64,000 nt of DNA from Candidatus Obscuribacterales bacterium (GTDB lineage Bacteria > Cyanobacteriota > Vampirovibrionia > Obscuribacterales > Obscuribacteraceae). The stretch is from the NCBI GenBank assembly GCA_019744775.1, contig JAIETZ010000002.1, positions 62,001 to 126,000 of the forward strand, given 5' to 3'. The notes under the pieces were generated by a model. That model was not told the origin of the DNA. It saw only the letters and a program-made list of their open reading frames with translations, and made no database searches. Positions 45,491 through 53,311 of the stretch are shown piece after piece (position 1 is the stretch's first letter; the number at the start of each line of letters is the position of its first letter). The position numbers and the translations under genes are program-made.

Positions 45491-46387
45491 TTACCGAGAG
45501 CTACCACAGATAGCCTCACGAATCTCAAGGACGGAGCACCCACGCCAGCAACCAACAGCACCCGTATCAGAAATCCACAAGTGATTATCGTCAGAGTCAC
45601 GTCGAATCAATTTACAGGCAGGACAAGGACCTCTCCAAAACGGTTTTGAAACATCATGGCAGTAGCCATTATCCTCAGCATATCTAACCCAATCCATTTC
45701 CCCTCTGCGAGAACGAATACTGCCAAATCCTGAGCTAGTCCTGACATTTGTGATCTCCCTTGAATCAAGCTCATCCACAAGACTTAACAGGTCATCCGCA
45801 CGGTTCGGACGTTGAGAAGCGAACCATTCCAGCTGACTCTGTATATCTCTTTCTGGACCTTCAAACCAGCCCCTACAGCCATTTGCCTCAGGTTTACGAT
45901 GAATGCCCAGAGGTCCTCTGACAAGATTGCCTAAATCAATTAACTTATCCTGCTTTGGAAAAATTTCTAGATGATTCTCCGCTATACCGGTGCTTCTCAT
46001 AAAAGCCCTTGCAAACCGCCTGAGTGCTCTAGCCGGTACAGGTTGATCAAAGAAGAGCCAAAAATGTCCATCGCGCCCTGGACGTTTACCCTCTTTAATT
46101 ACACGCCATCCATGAGCACTCATTGCATCGGCAAGCTGATTACTACAGCCATCCTCAACATCCGAATCGCCACATAGCCATCGAGACTCACTCTGTAGGT
46201 CATGTCCGTAAAAGCCAATCGTTACCTGTCCAAGGATGTGTGCACAAATTATTGAAGTAGTTACTGGCTGGTAAATTGGTTTATAACCATGCTTTTCACC
46301 GTCAGTCCACTGTTCTGCATACACGTCGAAACGGTTAGCGAATCTCAAGAGAAAAGTTTGCAGCAGATTATCTGAAATACTGTCCAT
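45491..46387 (-). CDS. Archaeo-eukaryotic-type (AEP) primase
   Basis: 298 residues. The primase core is recognised from FANRFDVYAEQW, ICAHILGQVTIGFYGHDLQSESRWLCGDSDVED (metal-binding Asp74, Asp76), GRDGHFWLFFDQPVPARALRRFARAF (His108), and IFPKQDKLIDLGNLVRGPLGIHRK (His163). This matches the AEP branch found in TOTE-like and plasmid or phage replication proteins. The C-terminal 70 residues form a CxxC zinc-finger-like region (CPACKL...GCWRGC). Predicted to synthesise primers for the element's own replication. It follows the helicase gene across the repeat-rich spacer. Confidence 0.8.
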   Translation of the reverse strand: MDSISDNLLQTFLLRFANRFDVYAEQWTDGEKHGYKPIYQPVTTSIICAHILGQVTIGFYGHDLQSESRWLCGDSDVEDGCSNQLADAMSAHGWRVIKEGKRPGRDGHFWLFFDQPVPARALRRFARAFMRSTGIAENHLEIFPKQDKLIDLGNLVRGPLGIHRKPEANGCRGWFEGPERDIQSQLEWFASQRPNRADDLLSLVDELDSREITNVRTSSGFGSIRSRRGEMDWVRYAEDNGYCHDVSKPFWRGPCPACKLIRRDSDDNHLWISDTGAVGCWRGCSVLEIREAICGSSR

Positions 46388-46665
46388 TTATAGTGACCTC
46401 CATAACAGTCAATTCCACTTAACGCCAAACGTCGCAAACGACAATCGGCTCACAAGTATGAGTTGGACCAACAGCCCTGAGCCAACAAAAACGTGCACTA
46501 GCAACACCTTTTGCCGATTCGGCTCAAAAGTCCATCAATTTGAATCAACAGAGAAACAATTTGAGCCGAATTACAGAGAGAGAAACGATTTACTTTATAT
46601 ATCGTTTTCCTGTTATCTGTTGAGCCGAATCGGCGAAATGCGCATCTGTTGTACCTTTCATCGGC
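46388..46665. other. Candidate replication origin with iteron-like repeats
   Basis: The octamer TGAGCCGA or its complement occurs at 46445, 46519, 46562, 46621 and 46661, with near-copies at 46478 (TGAGCCAA) and 46673. Two copies form a wider inverted pair (GCCGATTCGGCTCAA and its complement) around 100 bases apart, enclosing an AT-rich stretch with AACGAT/ATCGTT arms (about 46584-46605). This layout, between a helicase and a primase gene, fits an iteron-type origin; operators for autoregulation are an alternative. Confidence 0.6.
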
Positions 46666-48288
46666 TCACCCATCGGCCCAACGCATTAAGCCGATGACCT
46701 CATCGGGATGTACCAGTCCCAAATCCTCCAAGAAAGGGACAGCATCATCAACTACTTTGTAGAGATAGGACTTGCCTTCCTTGTTGTCTGAAATGCATAG
46801 GCATCCAGAAGTTGTAAGTTCAGAGAGATATCTCTTTGCCGAAGAGTCTGGAACCTTAAGAAGCTGTTGCGCTTTTGCCCTAGTGAACTCTTGATGTCCG
46901 AACTCTTCCTTGAGCAGTGTGAGGTTTTTTCGTCCCCTTGCACTCAACAGATCCAAAACACGAGGAGCATTTGCCGATACTAAATCATAAGCTACTTTGT
47001 AGTCATTAATGTCGGCAACGATATATGATTGGACATTGTCTTCAATTACTTCTCGACAATGCTGGTGCAAAAGAGCGTTTGCCTGTGTGTAGTTCAGAAG
47101 CAAAGGGAATAGTCGTCGTATTGTGACCTCCTGTTTCTTAGGAACAATATGCTTGGCATAAGGAATCTGGACTGGATATGACCTCAATCCTCTATGAAAA
47201 GTTCGCCACGCCTCAACTTCTACTCGCTTGGCATAGTCTAAAGATGCATCAAATGCAATTGAAGCCATTTTAGCCTGCAAATCAAGCACCTTCGCGGTGA
47301 GTTGCGCATCGTCCTTGGTCATACACCAGCTCAACCGATTTGCAAACTCGTCGTTGAACTGATTTTGTTCAAGAGTCGTCGTCAAGGTAAAAGTCGCCGG
47401 ACCTTCAGTAGTATGAACCTGTGCACCAAGTTCTCCCTTCGCACCTTTTTCGACAACAGTTCTTGTAATGCTACCCTCACTTATTAATTGCCTAAATGCT
47501 TGTTGCCAATCATCGTCCTCTCCCTTCTTCAAGATCTTGAGTTCACCGCCAATCACATACTTATGCCTGAGCGAACCAAGATAGAAAAGTGCTCGATTAC
47601 TATAACTGGTACTGTTAATCACGATTTCCGGCGGAAGCAAGTTCGAGGCTTTCACGATTGCATCACTTTTTCCAGAAGCACTTGGACCAGAGAAAACAAA
47701 TCCCATACTTCGCGAAAGAAGCCGCGATCCGTGGCTAATTGAAATCGTGCCAGCCAAATTCATGTCAGCTATGTAGCCGAAGTGTCTTTTTAACGTCTCT
47801 TGGAGTTCATGAGCGATGTTTGGACACGTCTTGATTTCATCAGTTCGCTTGCATATAGCTTTTTGAAATTCCTCTTCCTCTTCCTTGCGCTTGCGCTCTT
47901 CCTCAGGATCCCTATTTTCCTTATTCAGCTGCTGAGCTGATTCCTTTGCGTTCCTTTCCGTTTGCTTCTTGAGAGAGTCGTATATGACTCTATACGTACT
48001 TTTGAGCGTCCTTTTGCCAACATTGTATTTCTTACGAAACTTCTCTAGCTCGACGTCAACTTTAAGCTCGTCAGGCTCGCTTTGTGCAAGCTTCAGGAGA
48101 CTTAGGCGGATGACCTCTTCCTCAGTTTGCAAAGGAATCGTTGGACCAGCAGCGCTTTTGCCTTGCAATTTATTGTGCACGGATGATTTGATCTCATTGC
48201 TTGAGGTAGAATGGGTATCAACATCGTCGAACTGTGCAGCCCCTTGACCCAGGGGCTGTTCCATTGTTGCAGTCATAGTTACCCCCAA
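46666..48288 (-). CDS. P-loop replication ATPase/helicase-like protein, 540 aa
   Basis: Residues 50-150 are a charged helical N-terminus with an Asp/Glu/Lys coiled coil (EEERKRKEEEEEF). Walker A is GPSASGKS (201-208), with a following strand VIGGELKILKKGEDDDWQQAFRQLIS (Walker B-like). The C-terminal 90 residues are a winged-helix segment (EFTRAKAQQLLKVPDSSAKRYLSELTTSGCL). The AAA-like core plus wHTH suits a mobile-element replication protein. It would act with the downstream AEP primase at the repeats between them. Confidence 0.7.
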   Translation of the reverse strand: MGVTMTATMEQPLGQGAAQFDDVDTHSTSSNEIKSSVHNKLQGKSAAGPTIPLQTEEEVIRLSLLKLAQSEPDELKVDVELEKFRKKYNVGKRTLKSTYRVIYDSLKKQTERNAKESAQQLNKENRDPEEERKRKEEEEEFQKAICKRTDEIKTCPNIAHELQETLKRHFGYIADMNLAGTISISHGSRLLSRSMGFVFSGPSASGKSDAIVKASNLLPPEIVINSTSYSNRALFYLGSLRHKYVIGGELKILKKGEDDDWQQAFRQLISEGSITRTVVEKGAKGELGAQVHTTEGPATFTLTTTLEQNQFNDEFANRLSWCMTKDDAQLTAKVLDLQAKMASIAFDASLDYAKRVEVEAWRTFHRGLRSYPVQIPYAKHIVPKKQEVTIRRLFPLLLNYTQANALLHQHCREVIEDNVQSYIVADINDYKVAYDLVSANAPRVLDLLSARGRKNLTLLKEEFGHQEFTRAKAQQLLKVPDSSAKRYLSELTTSGCLCISDNKEGKSYLYKVVDDAVPFLEDLGLVHPDEVIGLMRWADG

Positions 48289-48698
48289 GTTATCCCAGGA
48301 AGCCAGCCAGTTTCATCGATGTGATCGAGTAAATCTATGGTCTCATCAAACTCCTCGCAGGTCGTCACTAACTTAGTCGACTTAACCTCAAGCTCATTTT
48401 GGGTCAAGAAAGAACGAAACGCATCTATATCGACCGGCAAACCGAATTGCAGCAGACATTTCCATACAATTGTTAGCTGTGGTTCTTGCTCAGCACCTTC
48501 AGGCGCGTGTGACCAGCAATAAAGTTTAGTTCCTGACTTGTGTTGAATTTGCCTAAAAACTTCATCGATTGAATAGTAGGCTCTTTCAACATCCCTCGGA
48601 CATTTGCAAACGGTTGTAATCTCGACTAAAAGGTGTTCGTCACCTTTTTCAGTGATTAACTCCTGGAGGATGTGTTCACTATTGAACTGATTAATCAA
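48279..48698 (-). CDS. Hypothetical protein, 139 aa
   Basis: ATG at 48698. Acidic helical protein with no clear domain; FNSEHILQELITEKGDEHLLVEITTVCKCPRDVERAYYSI at the start. Its stop overlaps the helicase start by 10 bases and its start follows the excisionase stop closely, so all three are coupled. Confidence 0.6.
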   Translation of the reverse strand: MINQFNSEHILQELITEKGDEHLLVEITTVCKCPRDVERAYYSIDEVFRQIQHKSGTKLYCWSHAPEGAEQEPQLTIVWKCLLQFGLPVDIDAFRSFLTQNELEVKSTKLVTTCEEFDETIDLLDHIDETGWLPGITWG

Positions 48699-48699
48699 T

Positions 48700-48957
48700 T
48701 TAATTACCTCCTCTTTTTACTGACACATTTTTTGCCTTTGCCCTTGGATCAAAAATGGAAGCAGCGTTGCGATTAAGGTATTCGTCCAGCTGTGCCCTAG
48801 TTATAACGACCCGGCGTCCGATACGAACGTGCCCCAGACGTCCAGTGTGAACCTCGTGCCACCATTTCGTTTGGCTTATCCCATACCTTTGGGAAAGCTC
48901 GGGAATTGAAAAACCTTCCTGTATAACTTCGTTCGATTGTGACTTTCTTGTTGCCAT
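48700..48957 (-). CDS. Excisionase/MerR-like HTH protein, 85 aa
   Basis: Contains FSIPELSQRYGISQTKWWHEVHTGRLGHVRIGRRVVITRAQLDEYLNR, the HTH_17/excisionase pattern. First gene of the leftward replication unit, 100 bases from the divergent regulator-integrase unit; in this position it likely serves as excisionase and switch protein. Confidence 0.75.
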   Translation of the reverse strand: MATRKSQSNEVIQEGFSIPELSQRYGISQTKWWHEVHTGRLGHVRIGRRVVITRAQLDEYLNRNAASIFDPRAKAKNVSVKRGGN

Positions 48958-49057
48958 ATCTTTTGCTACCTCCTGGTGCGTTTTCGCATATTGTCATTGA
49001 GGCTGTTATGCAGTACAATATACATAATTCAGAGTTTAATCAGAGGTCCAAACCGAA

Positions 49058-49999
49058 ATGGCAGGACAGTACAGCCTTTTGAAGCGTCAATATAAGCACT
49101 TTCATCTTAAAGGGGTCATCCTAGAGACGACTTCCGCCAATCCGTCCTTCCTTAAGATTGATTTTGCGTATCAAAAGCATCGAGCCTTTATGCTGGAAAC
49201 TTTTGTAAACGCAACGGACGCCACGAAACTACTCAGGTACCTAAGACGTTTTGGCTTACCGGACAGAAAAAGGATTCAGGAGAATCAGGTACTTTCTAAA
49301 GACCTGGTCACAGAAGCTACAGAAATACTGGTGACTGCAAACGGGTTGTTGAGTATAGCTGCCAGACTGCGATGGCACTTAACTTTGATGGAAGCAGTTC
49401 GGCAAGCCGATCATGATTATCTTAAGCTGTGTGTACAAGCCAACGATTCTGAGTTTCCAGAAGAGCATCCACTTTATAAACCCCATAGAAAATCTAAACT
49501 TCTCTCAATGAGTCCATCGCCTACTGCCAGTGCATACACAGATTGGGAAGATGGACTACTTTCTAGTGATGAAAGTGAAAAAGAATTTGAACGTCATATT
49601 GAACCAAAGGAATGGCAAGGGCAATTGCGACAACGAAACAAAAGACTCGAGTTCACCAGAAGATACATTGCTCACCATATTAATCATCATCTCAGCAATG
49701 TACATCCGACAGTGGATTTCAAAGGAAAAACATTCTTCGATCTGAAGCAGCCGATTGAAGCAATGTACTTGGAATTATTCAATCAGTTTACGGGCGCCAC
49801 CGGGATAATTATTTGCAAAAACCCAAATTGTCCAAAACCCTTATTTGCGGCAAAGCCAAAACAAAAAAGTAAACGCAAGCCAAGAAGCGATAGAAGATTT
49901 TGCGACAGGGCTGGCTGTCAAAAGTGGTATCACGATAACATCGGACGAGTTAGATCGGCCAAACAAACAAAAGGTCCAAAATTGGAGAGACTAAAATGA
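49058..49999 (+). CDS. CGNR-like zinc-finger protein, 313 aa
   Basis: The C-terminal zinc motif is CKNPNCPKPLFAAKPKQ...RRFCDRAGCQKWYHDNI, C-x4-C twice, as in CGNR-type fingers. The first 230 residues are helical and unassigned. It overlaps the integrase start by four bases (ATGA) and shares its promoter. Probably a transcription or recombination accessory factor. Confidence 0.6.
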   Translation: MAGQYSLLKRQYKHFHLKGVILETTSANPSFLKIDFAYQKHRAFMLETFVNATDATKLLRYLRRFGLPDRKRIQENQVLSKDLVTEATEILVTANGLLSIAARLRWHLTLMEAVRQADHDYLKLCVQANDSEFPEEHPLYKPHRKSKLLSMSPSPTASAYTDWEDGLLSSDESEKEFERHIEPKEWQGQLRQRNKRLEFTRRYIAHHINHHLSNVHPTVDFKGKTFFDLKQPIEAMYLELFNQFTGATGIIICKNPNCPKPLFAAKPKQKSKRKPRSDRRFCDRAGCQKWYHDNIGRVRSAKQTKGPKLERLK

Positions 50000-51135
50000 C
50001 CAAAGAAAATAAATCAAATGAAAAAGTGAATAATGGCCTTTACAAGCGTGGGAACAACTGGTGCATTCGCATAATGATAAACGGTATATTGCACCGCAAA
50101 TCAATCGGACCGGAGAAAGCAAAAGCAAAGGCAGTACTTGCAGAACTCAAAAGTCAACGAGCACTATTCCGCGTTACTGGTGATATGTCAGGCTTGGAGG
50201 AATTCTTCAAAATTAGAGAGCGTAAGACTTTTGCCGAAGTCGCAGAGGCATATATTGCTGAAAGACCACACCTAAAGCCAAGCACCCTAAGGGGCTATCG
50301 CGAGATTCTGAAAAACTACCTTCTACCTACATTTGGGAAACTCTATGTCGATCAAATTACCGAAGATCAAATTGCTCGCTTTCAAGCAGACATATCACAA
50401 TCTGTTTCAGCTACTCGCACCAATAACATCCTTGGTCCGTTGCGCTATATCCTAAAAACTTGCGTCCGACGAAAACTAATCGGCGATAATCCTGCCTTAT
50501 ATGTTAGTCAACTCAGAGAGGAAGATCCAAATATTGATCCGTTAACAGCCGATGAGCTAGATAAGGTAATAACGTGTATGAAACCCTATCAGCAACCATT
50601 GTTTCTCTGCCTCGCATGGACTGGAGCAAGACCAGATGAACTATTCGCCTTAAGATGGTCTGATATCGATTTCCAGCGCAACGAAATTCACATTAACAAA
50701 GGGCGAGTTAGAGGACTAGAAAACACAACAAAAACAAAGTCTAGCAAACGAGTCATATACATGCTGTCAGTAGTGAGGCAGATCCTGTCCAGTCTTCACG
50801 CCAGCAGTACCAAACACTTAAATGGCTATGTTTTCCTCAACAAGCATGGACAACCATATGACAAACATGTAGATAGAGAATGGCGGATTGCACTTAGCAA
50901 GGCCGGCGTAAGACATCGCCCGGCTTATCAATTACGCCATACATTTGCGAGCCAATGCTTACAGAATGGTTTGCAACCAACATGGGTATCGAAGATGCTG
51001 GGGCACTCCAGTTTGCAAACCACATTCAAGCATTATGCACGATTTATTGATGACGCGTCTAATATCAATGAGAAACGCCTAGAGGAGTTTCTGTCTAATA
51101 GAAATAGCTCGAATACACGTGCGAGTTCCTCATAA
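49996..51135 (+). CDS. Tyrosine integrase of the ssrA island
   Basis: 379 residues. An N-terminal arm-binding-like domain (YKRGNNWCIRIMINGILHRKSIG) is followed by a core-binding SAM-like domain (TFAEVAEAYIAERPHLKPSTLRGYREIL). The catalytic domain has Arg in TGARPDELFAL, the box AYQLRHTFASQ (Tyr in place of the usual His, as in many integrases), LGHSSLQTTFKHYARFI and the nucleophile Tyr. Located about 1.5 kb from the ssrA junction. It is expected to use the 20-bp ssrA core as attachment sequence. Confidence 0.88.
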   Translation: MTKENKSNEKVNNGLYKRGNNWCIRIMINGILHRKSIGPEKAKAKAVLAELKSQRALFRVTGDMSGLEEFFKIRERKTFAEVAEAYIAERPHLKPSTLRGYREILKNYLLPTFGKLYVDQITEDQIARFQADISQSVSATRTNNILGPLRYILKTCVRRKLIGDNPALYVSQLREEDPNIDPLTADELDKVITCMKPYQQPLFLCLAWTGARPDELFALRWSDIDFQRNEIHINKGRVRGLENTTKTKSSKRVIYMLSVVRQILSSLHASSTKHLNGYVFLNKHGQPYDKHVDREWRIALSKAGVRHRPAYQLRHTFASQCLQNGLQPTWVSKMLGHSSLQTTFKHYARFIDDASNINEKRLEEFLSNRNSSNTRASSS

Positions 51136-51227
51136 CACGCCACTAGCGTGTTTATCGTGGTCTTTCTAAACCTGTGACAATTTTGGTCAATTGATCACTG
51201 ACACTTCTTGTTTTACAATTTGCTATT

Positions 51228-52529
51228 ATGCAAATGCCTACGAATATACGTCAGAATGTTGTCTTTCTTGTGCAAGAACGGTTAAACACTGTTAGTGGGC
51301 AGTCAAACCGCGTAGCCTGCGGAACAGCCTTCTTTGTTGTCGTAATGTCAGGCGAAGGAAAAGGATTTCCTTATCTTGTTACCGCTCGCCATTCATTAGA
51401 ACTCGCAGACAAAAACAAGCCACTATTTGTACGTTACAACACAGCCGCAGGATTTGACGATGCAGAAGTTAAATACGAAGACTGGCATCAACATCCAACG
51501 ACTGATGTAGCCATTCTGCACTTTCCACCACCAGACCGCTCGCTGGTAGTATGTCTTCCAACAAGTATGCTTCTATCAAGCGAGCAAGTAAAAAAAATCC
51601 CCCCGAAAGAGGGCGCTGATGTCCGCTTCATTTCCCTATTCACAGGGCACCCTGGCATACAACGTATTCAGCCGGTTGTGCGTTCGGGGAAAATAGCACT
51701 TCTTCCTCACGAAAAAATAAACATAAGTATGGGACCAGTTACCAAAGGAAACGTGGATGCGTACTTAATAGAAAGCATCTCATGGGGAGGGTGCAGCGGC
51801 GCACCAACTTTTATAGATCATTTCGATCCTACTGCTACTAGCGCTGATCCCAATGCGGTGCAACCGTTTCGACTGCTTGGACTAATCAACGGTCATCATG
51901 AACTCTATGCAGACGTACAGAGCAATGAGGAGTCTCTGGTAGGAGGACGTGTTCCTCTGAATGCTGGAATAGCCATAGTAATTCCAGCACAAGCAATTCT
52001 AGAGCTACTAACCGCCAACGAAGTCGTTTTAACTGAACGCAGCGATCTCAGCCCGACTAGCCTTCGATCAACGATACTTTTGATCAGGCAAGCTCAATCG
52101 CCTTCGGCAATTCATCGCTTCTCTCCAGACACAGCTGCTGCTTTGACCAAACCACAAAGCAGTAGGTCGATATCAGTTACTTCGGACGAATTGGCACGAA
52201 TGGAGATACGCAGTAACAAAGATTATGTTGCTCTTTCTATTGCAGAACGAACACTACTTCTCAATTCGGACTCTACCACTAGGTTGATCGGTTACCTAAA
52301 ACAATTTGCGGGAAGTGGACAGACCGAACCATTACGTATTCTCTCAGCTGGCTCTAATGTCGACTTAGATCTAATGACCATGCAGGATTACGTCGAGCTG
52401 ATTCTCTTTCTACATCTAGAAACTCGTGTCGAAGTTCAGACCCACATTCTTGATAATCAGCTAGTTCCAGATCTAATTAGTGGATTGGAGAGCGCATTCG
52501 CAGACACATTCCCAAACAGTAATGGTTAA
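51228..52529 (+). CDS. Trypsin-like serine protease with C-terminal extension, 433 aa
   Basis: A chymotrypsin-fold triad can be read: His55 in VTARHS, Asp93 in TTDVAIL, Ser190 in WGGCSGAP. No signal peptide is seen, so it acts inside the cell. The C-terminal 160 residues are helical and unassigned. It is cargo between the integrase and the right end. Intracellular trypsin-like proteases occur as effectors in several prokaryotic defence systems; a similar role is possible but not shown. Confidence 0.75.
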   Translation: MQMPTNIRQNVVFLVQERLNTVSGQSNRVACGTAFFVVVMSGEGKGFPYLVTARHSLELADKNKPLFVRYNTAAGFDDAEVKYEDWHQHPTTDVAILHFPPPDRSLVVCLPTSMLLSSEQVKKIPPKEGADVRFISLFTGHPGIQRIQPVVRSGKIALLPHEKINISMGPVTKGNVDAYLIESISWGGCSGAPTFIDHFDPTATSADPNAVQPFRLLGLINGHHELYADVQSNEESLVGGRVPLNAGIAIVIPAQAILELLTANEVVLTERSDLSPTSLRSTILLIRQAQSPSAIHRFSPDTAAALTKPQSSRSISVTSDELARMEIRSNKDYVALSIAERTLLLNSDSTTRLIGYLKQFAGSGQTEPLRILSAGSNVDLDLMTMQDYVELILFLHLETRVEVQTHILDNQLVPDLISGLESAFADTFPNSNG

Positions 52530-52545
52530 ACGAATTGCCTACTAA

Positions 52546-52567
52546 CTGTGCACAGATTTGGTCACAA
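52546..52567. repeat. Inverted-repeat-like site near right end of the island
   Basis: CTGTGCACAG then ATTTG then GTCACAA. It resembles the perfect inverted repeat at 25877-25898 at the other end, as expected for arm-type sites used in integration and excision. Confidence 0.4.
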
Positions 52568-52635
52568 TGACAACCAGTCTACGATAGCACATCCCATTTT
52601 TCAGCAATGGTGATGATTTCAGAGCACAAAGAAGT

Positions 52636-52655
52636 AAATGGTGGAGGCGGCGAGA
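52636..52655. repeat. Right attachment site inside the ssrA 3' end
   Basis: Same 20 bases as 25738-25757. On the minus strand it encodes the last 17 nucleotides of tmRNA plus the first bases after it, including the encoded CCA. Confidence 0.85.
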
Positions 52656-53023
52656 ATCGCACTCGCGTCCAAAGACATCTGGAATTAAGCCACTACAAGT
52701 TTAGTTCGATATTCCACCAGAACCGCTGGCGTAGGCTCGAACGGCCTCCCGGGTTTGCAATTATGTCTTGGCTCAGACTATCAATCGCTAATTTTGTCTG
52801 AGAGCAATCACCGTGGTTAGCCTGATAGCAGCGGGTGATCAAGCCCCTACCAAGCTTCGCTACTTATCTAGTTCGTAGATTAAGCGGCGCGCAAAGCGCG
52901 CGGTGCGAAAGCAACAACGTTGTTGTTGGCATTTGTTTTGTTTTGCTGGGTTTTTGACGAGGTTCCTAGCAACCCCGACCTGCAACTTAAGACCTAACAT
53001 CCCTGTCGAATCTAAACGCCCCC
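52639..53023 (-). ncRNA. ssrA: tmRNA
   Basis: The 5' end GGGGGCG (53023-53017) pairs with CGCCTCC near the 3' end to close the seven-base-pair acceptor stem (one G-U), and CCA is encoded. The 5' part continues TTTAGATTCGACAGGGATG, close to the tmRNA consensus. The tag reading frame (52930-52880, minus) gives ANNNVVAFAPRALRAA followed by TAA, starting with GCC and preceded by AAAACAAAT, as in related bacteria. The T-stem is GCGAG/CTCGC with loop TGCGATT, carrying G at the position normally U. Length about 385. The 3' end is the island's integration target and remains intact. Confidence 0.95.
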
Positions 53024-53032
53024 ATGTCTGCA

Positions 53033-53084
53033 TTGAATGACGCAACATGGTCGTCGTATGTAAATACGAGGAAAGGTCATTCAA
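53033..53084. other. Hairpin-forming inverted repeats upstream of tmRNA
   Basis: TTGAATGAC (53033) pairs with GTCATTCAA (53076), and inside them TCGTAT (53054) pairs with ATACGA. Lies just 5' of tmRNA, so it may shape the precursor or be a regulatory site. Confidence 0.4.
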
Positions 53085-53104
53085 TTATCAGTGTGCAAAG
53101 GGGG

Positions 53105-53226
53105 GAAGCCCCGGACTAATCATTATAACAGGAGCAGGTCGGCGTCAGTCTAGCGCCGTAGCTACCGCCCTCCAAGTGCTTGCGGGTTGGGGCAAGGGCG
53201 GTCCATTTAGCTCCATCCGGGGCTTC
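53105..53226. ncRNA. Highly structured RNA candidate
   Basis: Closing stem GAAGCCCCGGA (53105-53115) with TCCGGGGCTTC (53216-53226), 11 perfect pairs. Nested pairs: GGAGC (53131) with GCTCC (53210), hairpin CGGCG/CGCCG (53140-53158), and hairpin CCGCCCT/AGGGCGG (53165-53201) with CCAA/TTGG inside. No reading frame accounts for this. The rod-like layout recalls 6S RNA, but I see no diagnostic sequence and the strand is undetermined. Confidence 0.45.
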
Positions 53227-53271
53227 TTAGTGTTGTAGACCATAAGGTTTTGGAAATGTTCCCAGCTTCAC

Positions 53272-53290
53272 GGGCGCATGCAATGCGCCC
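53272..53290. repeat. Small GC-rich palindrome (REP-like)
   Basis: GGGCGCAT, loop GCA, ATGCGCCC. Near the stop of prmA; resembles dispersed palindromes of the GTAGGGGCGCAT type seen in many genomes. No T-run, so not a good terminator. Confidence 0.4.
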
Positions 53291-53311
53291 CTACAGTAGG
53301 ACCCGGTGCGG

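Larger units (their letters stand above)
25738..52655. mobile_element. Integrative element of about 27 kb at the ssrA gene
   Basis: Bounded by a 20-base direct repeat of the tmRNA 3' end, the standard target of many tyrosine-recombinase elements. It carries a tyrosine integrase close to the intact-ssrA end, an excisionase-like HTH protein, a primase and a helicase with a repeat-rich spacer, and cargo genes with mixed strand use. No capsid, terminase, relaxase or conjugation gene is seen, so it is either a mobilisable island or a phage satellite. Confidence 0.85.

Noticed and set aside
46388-46665. CRISPR array
   Set aside because: The repeats are 8-mers in both orientations with irregular spacing, unlike CRISPR repeat-spacer units. 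No cas genes in the window.
53105-53226. SRP RNA or RNase P RNA
   Set aside because: The conserved SRP tip (GGAA loop with flanking motif) and the RNase P core sequences are absent.
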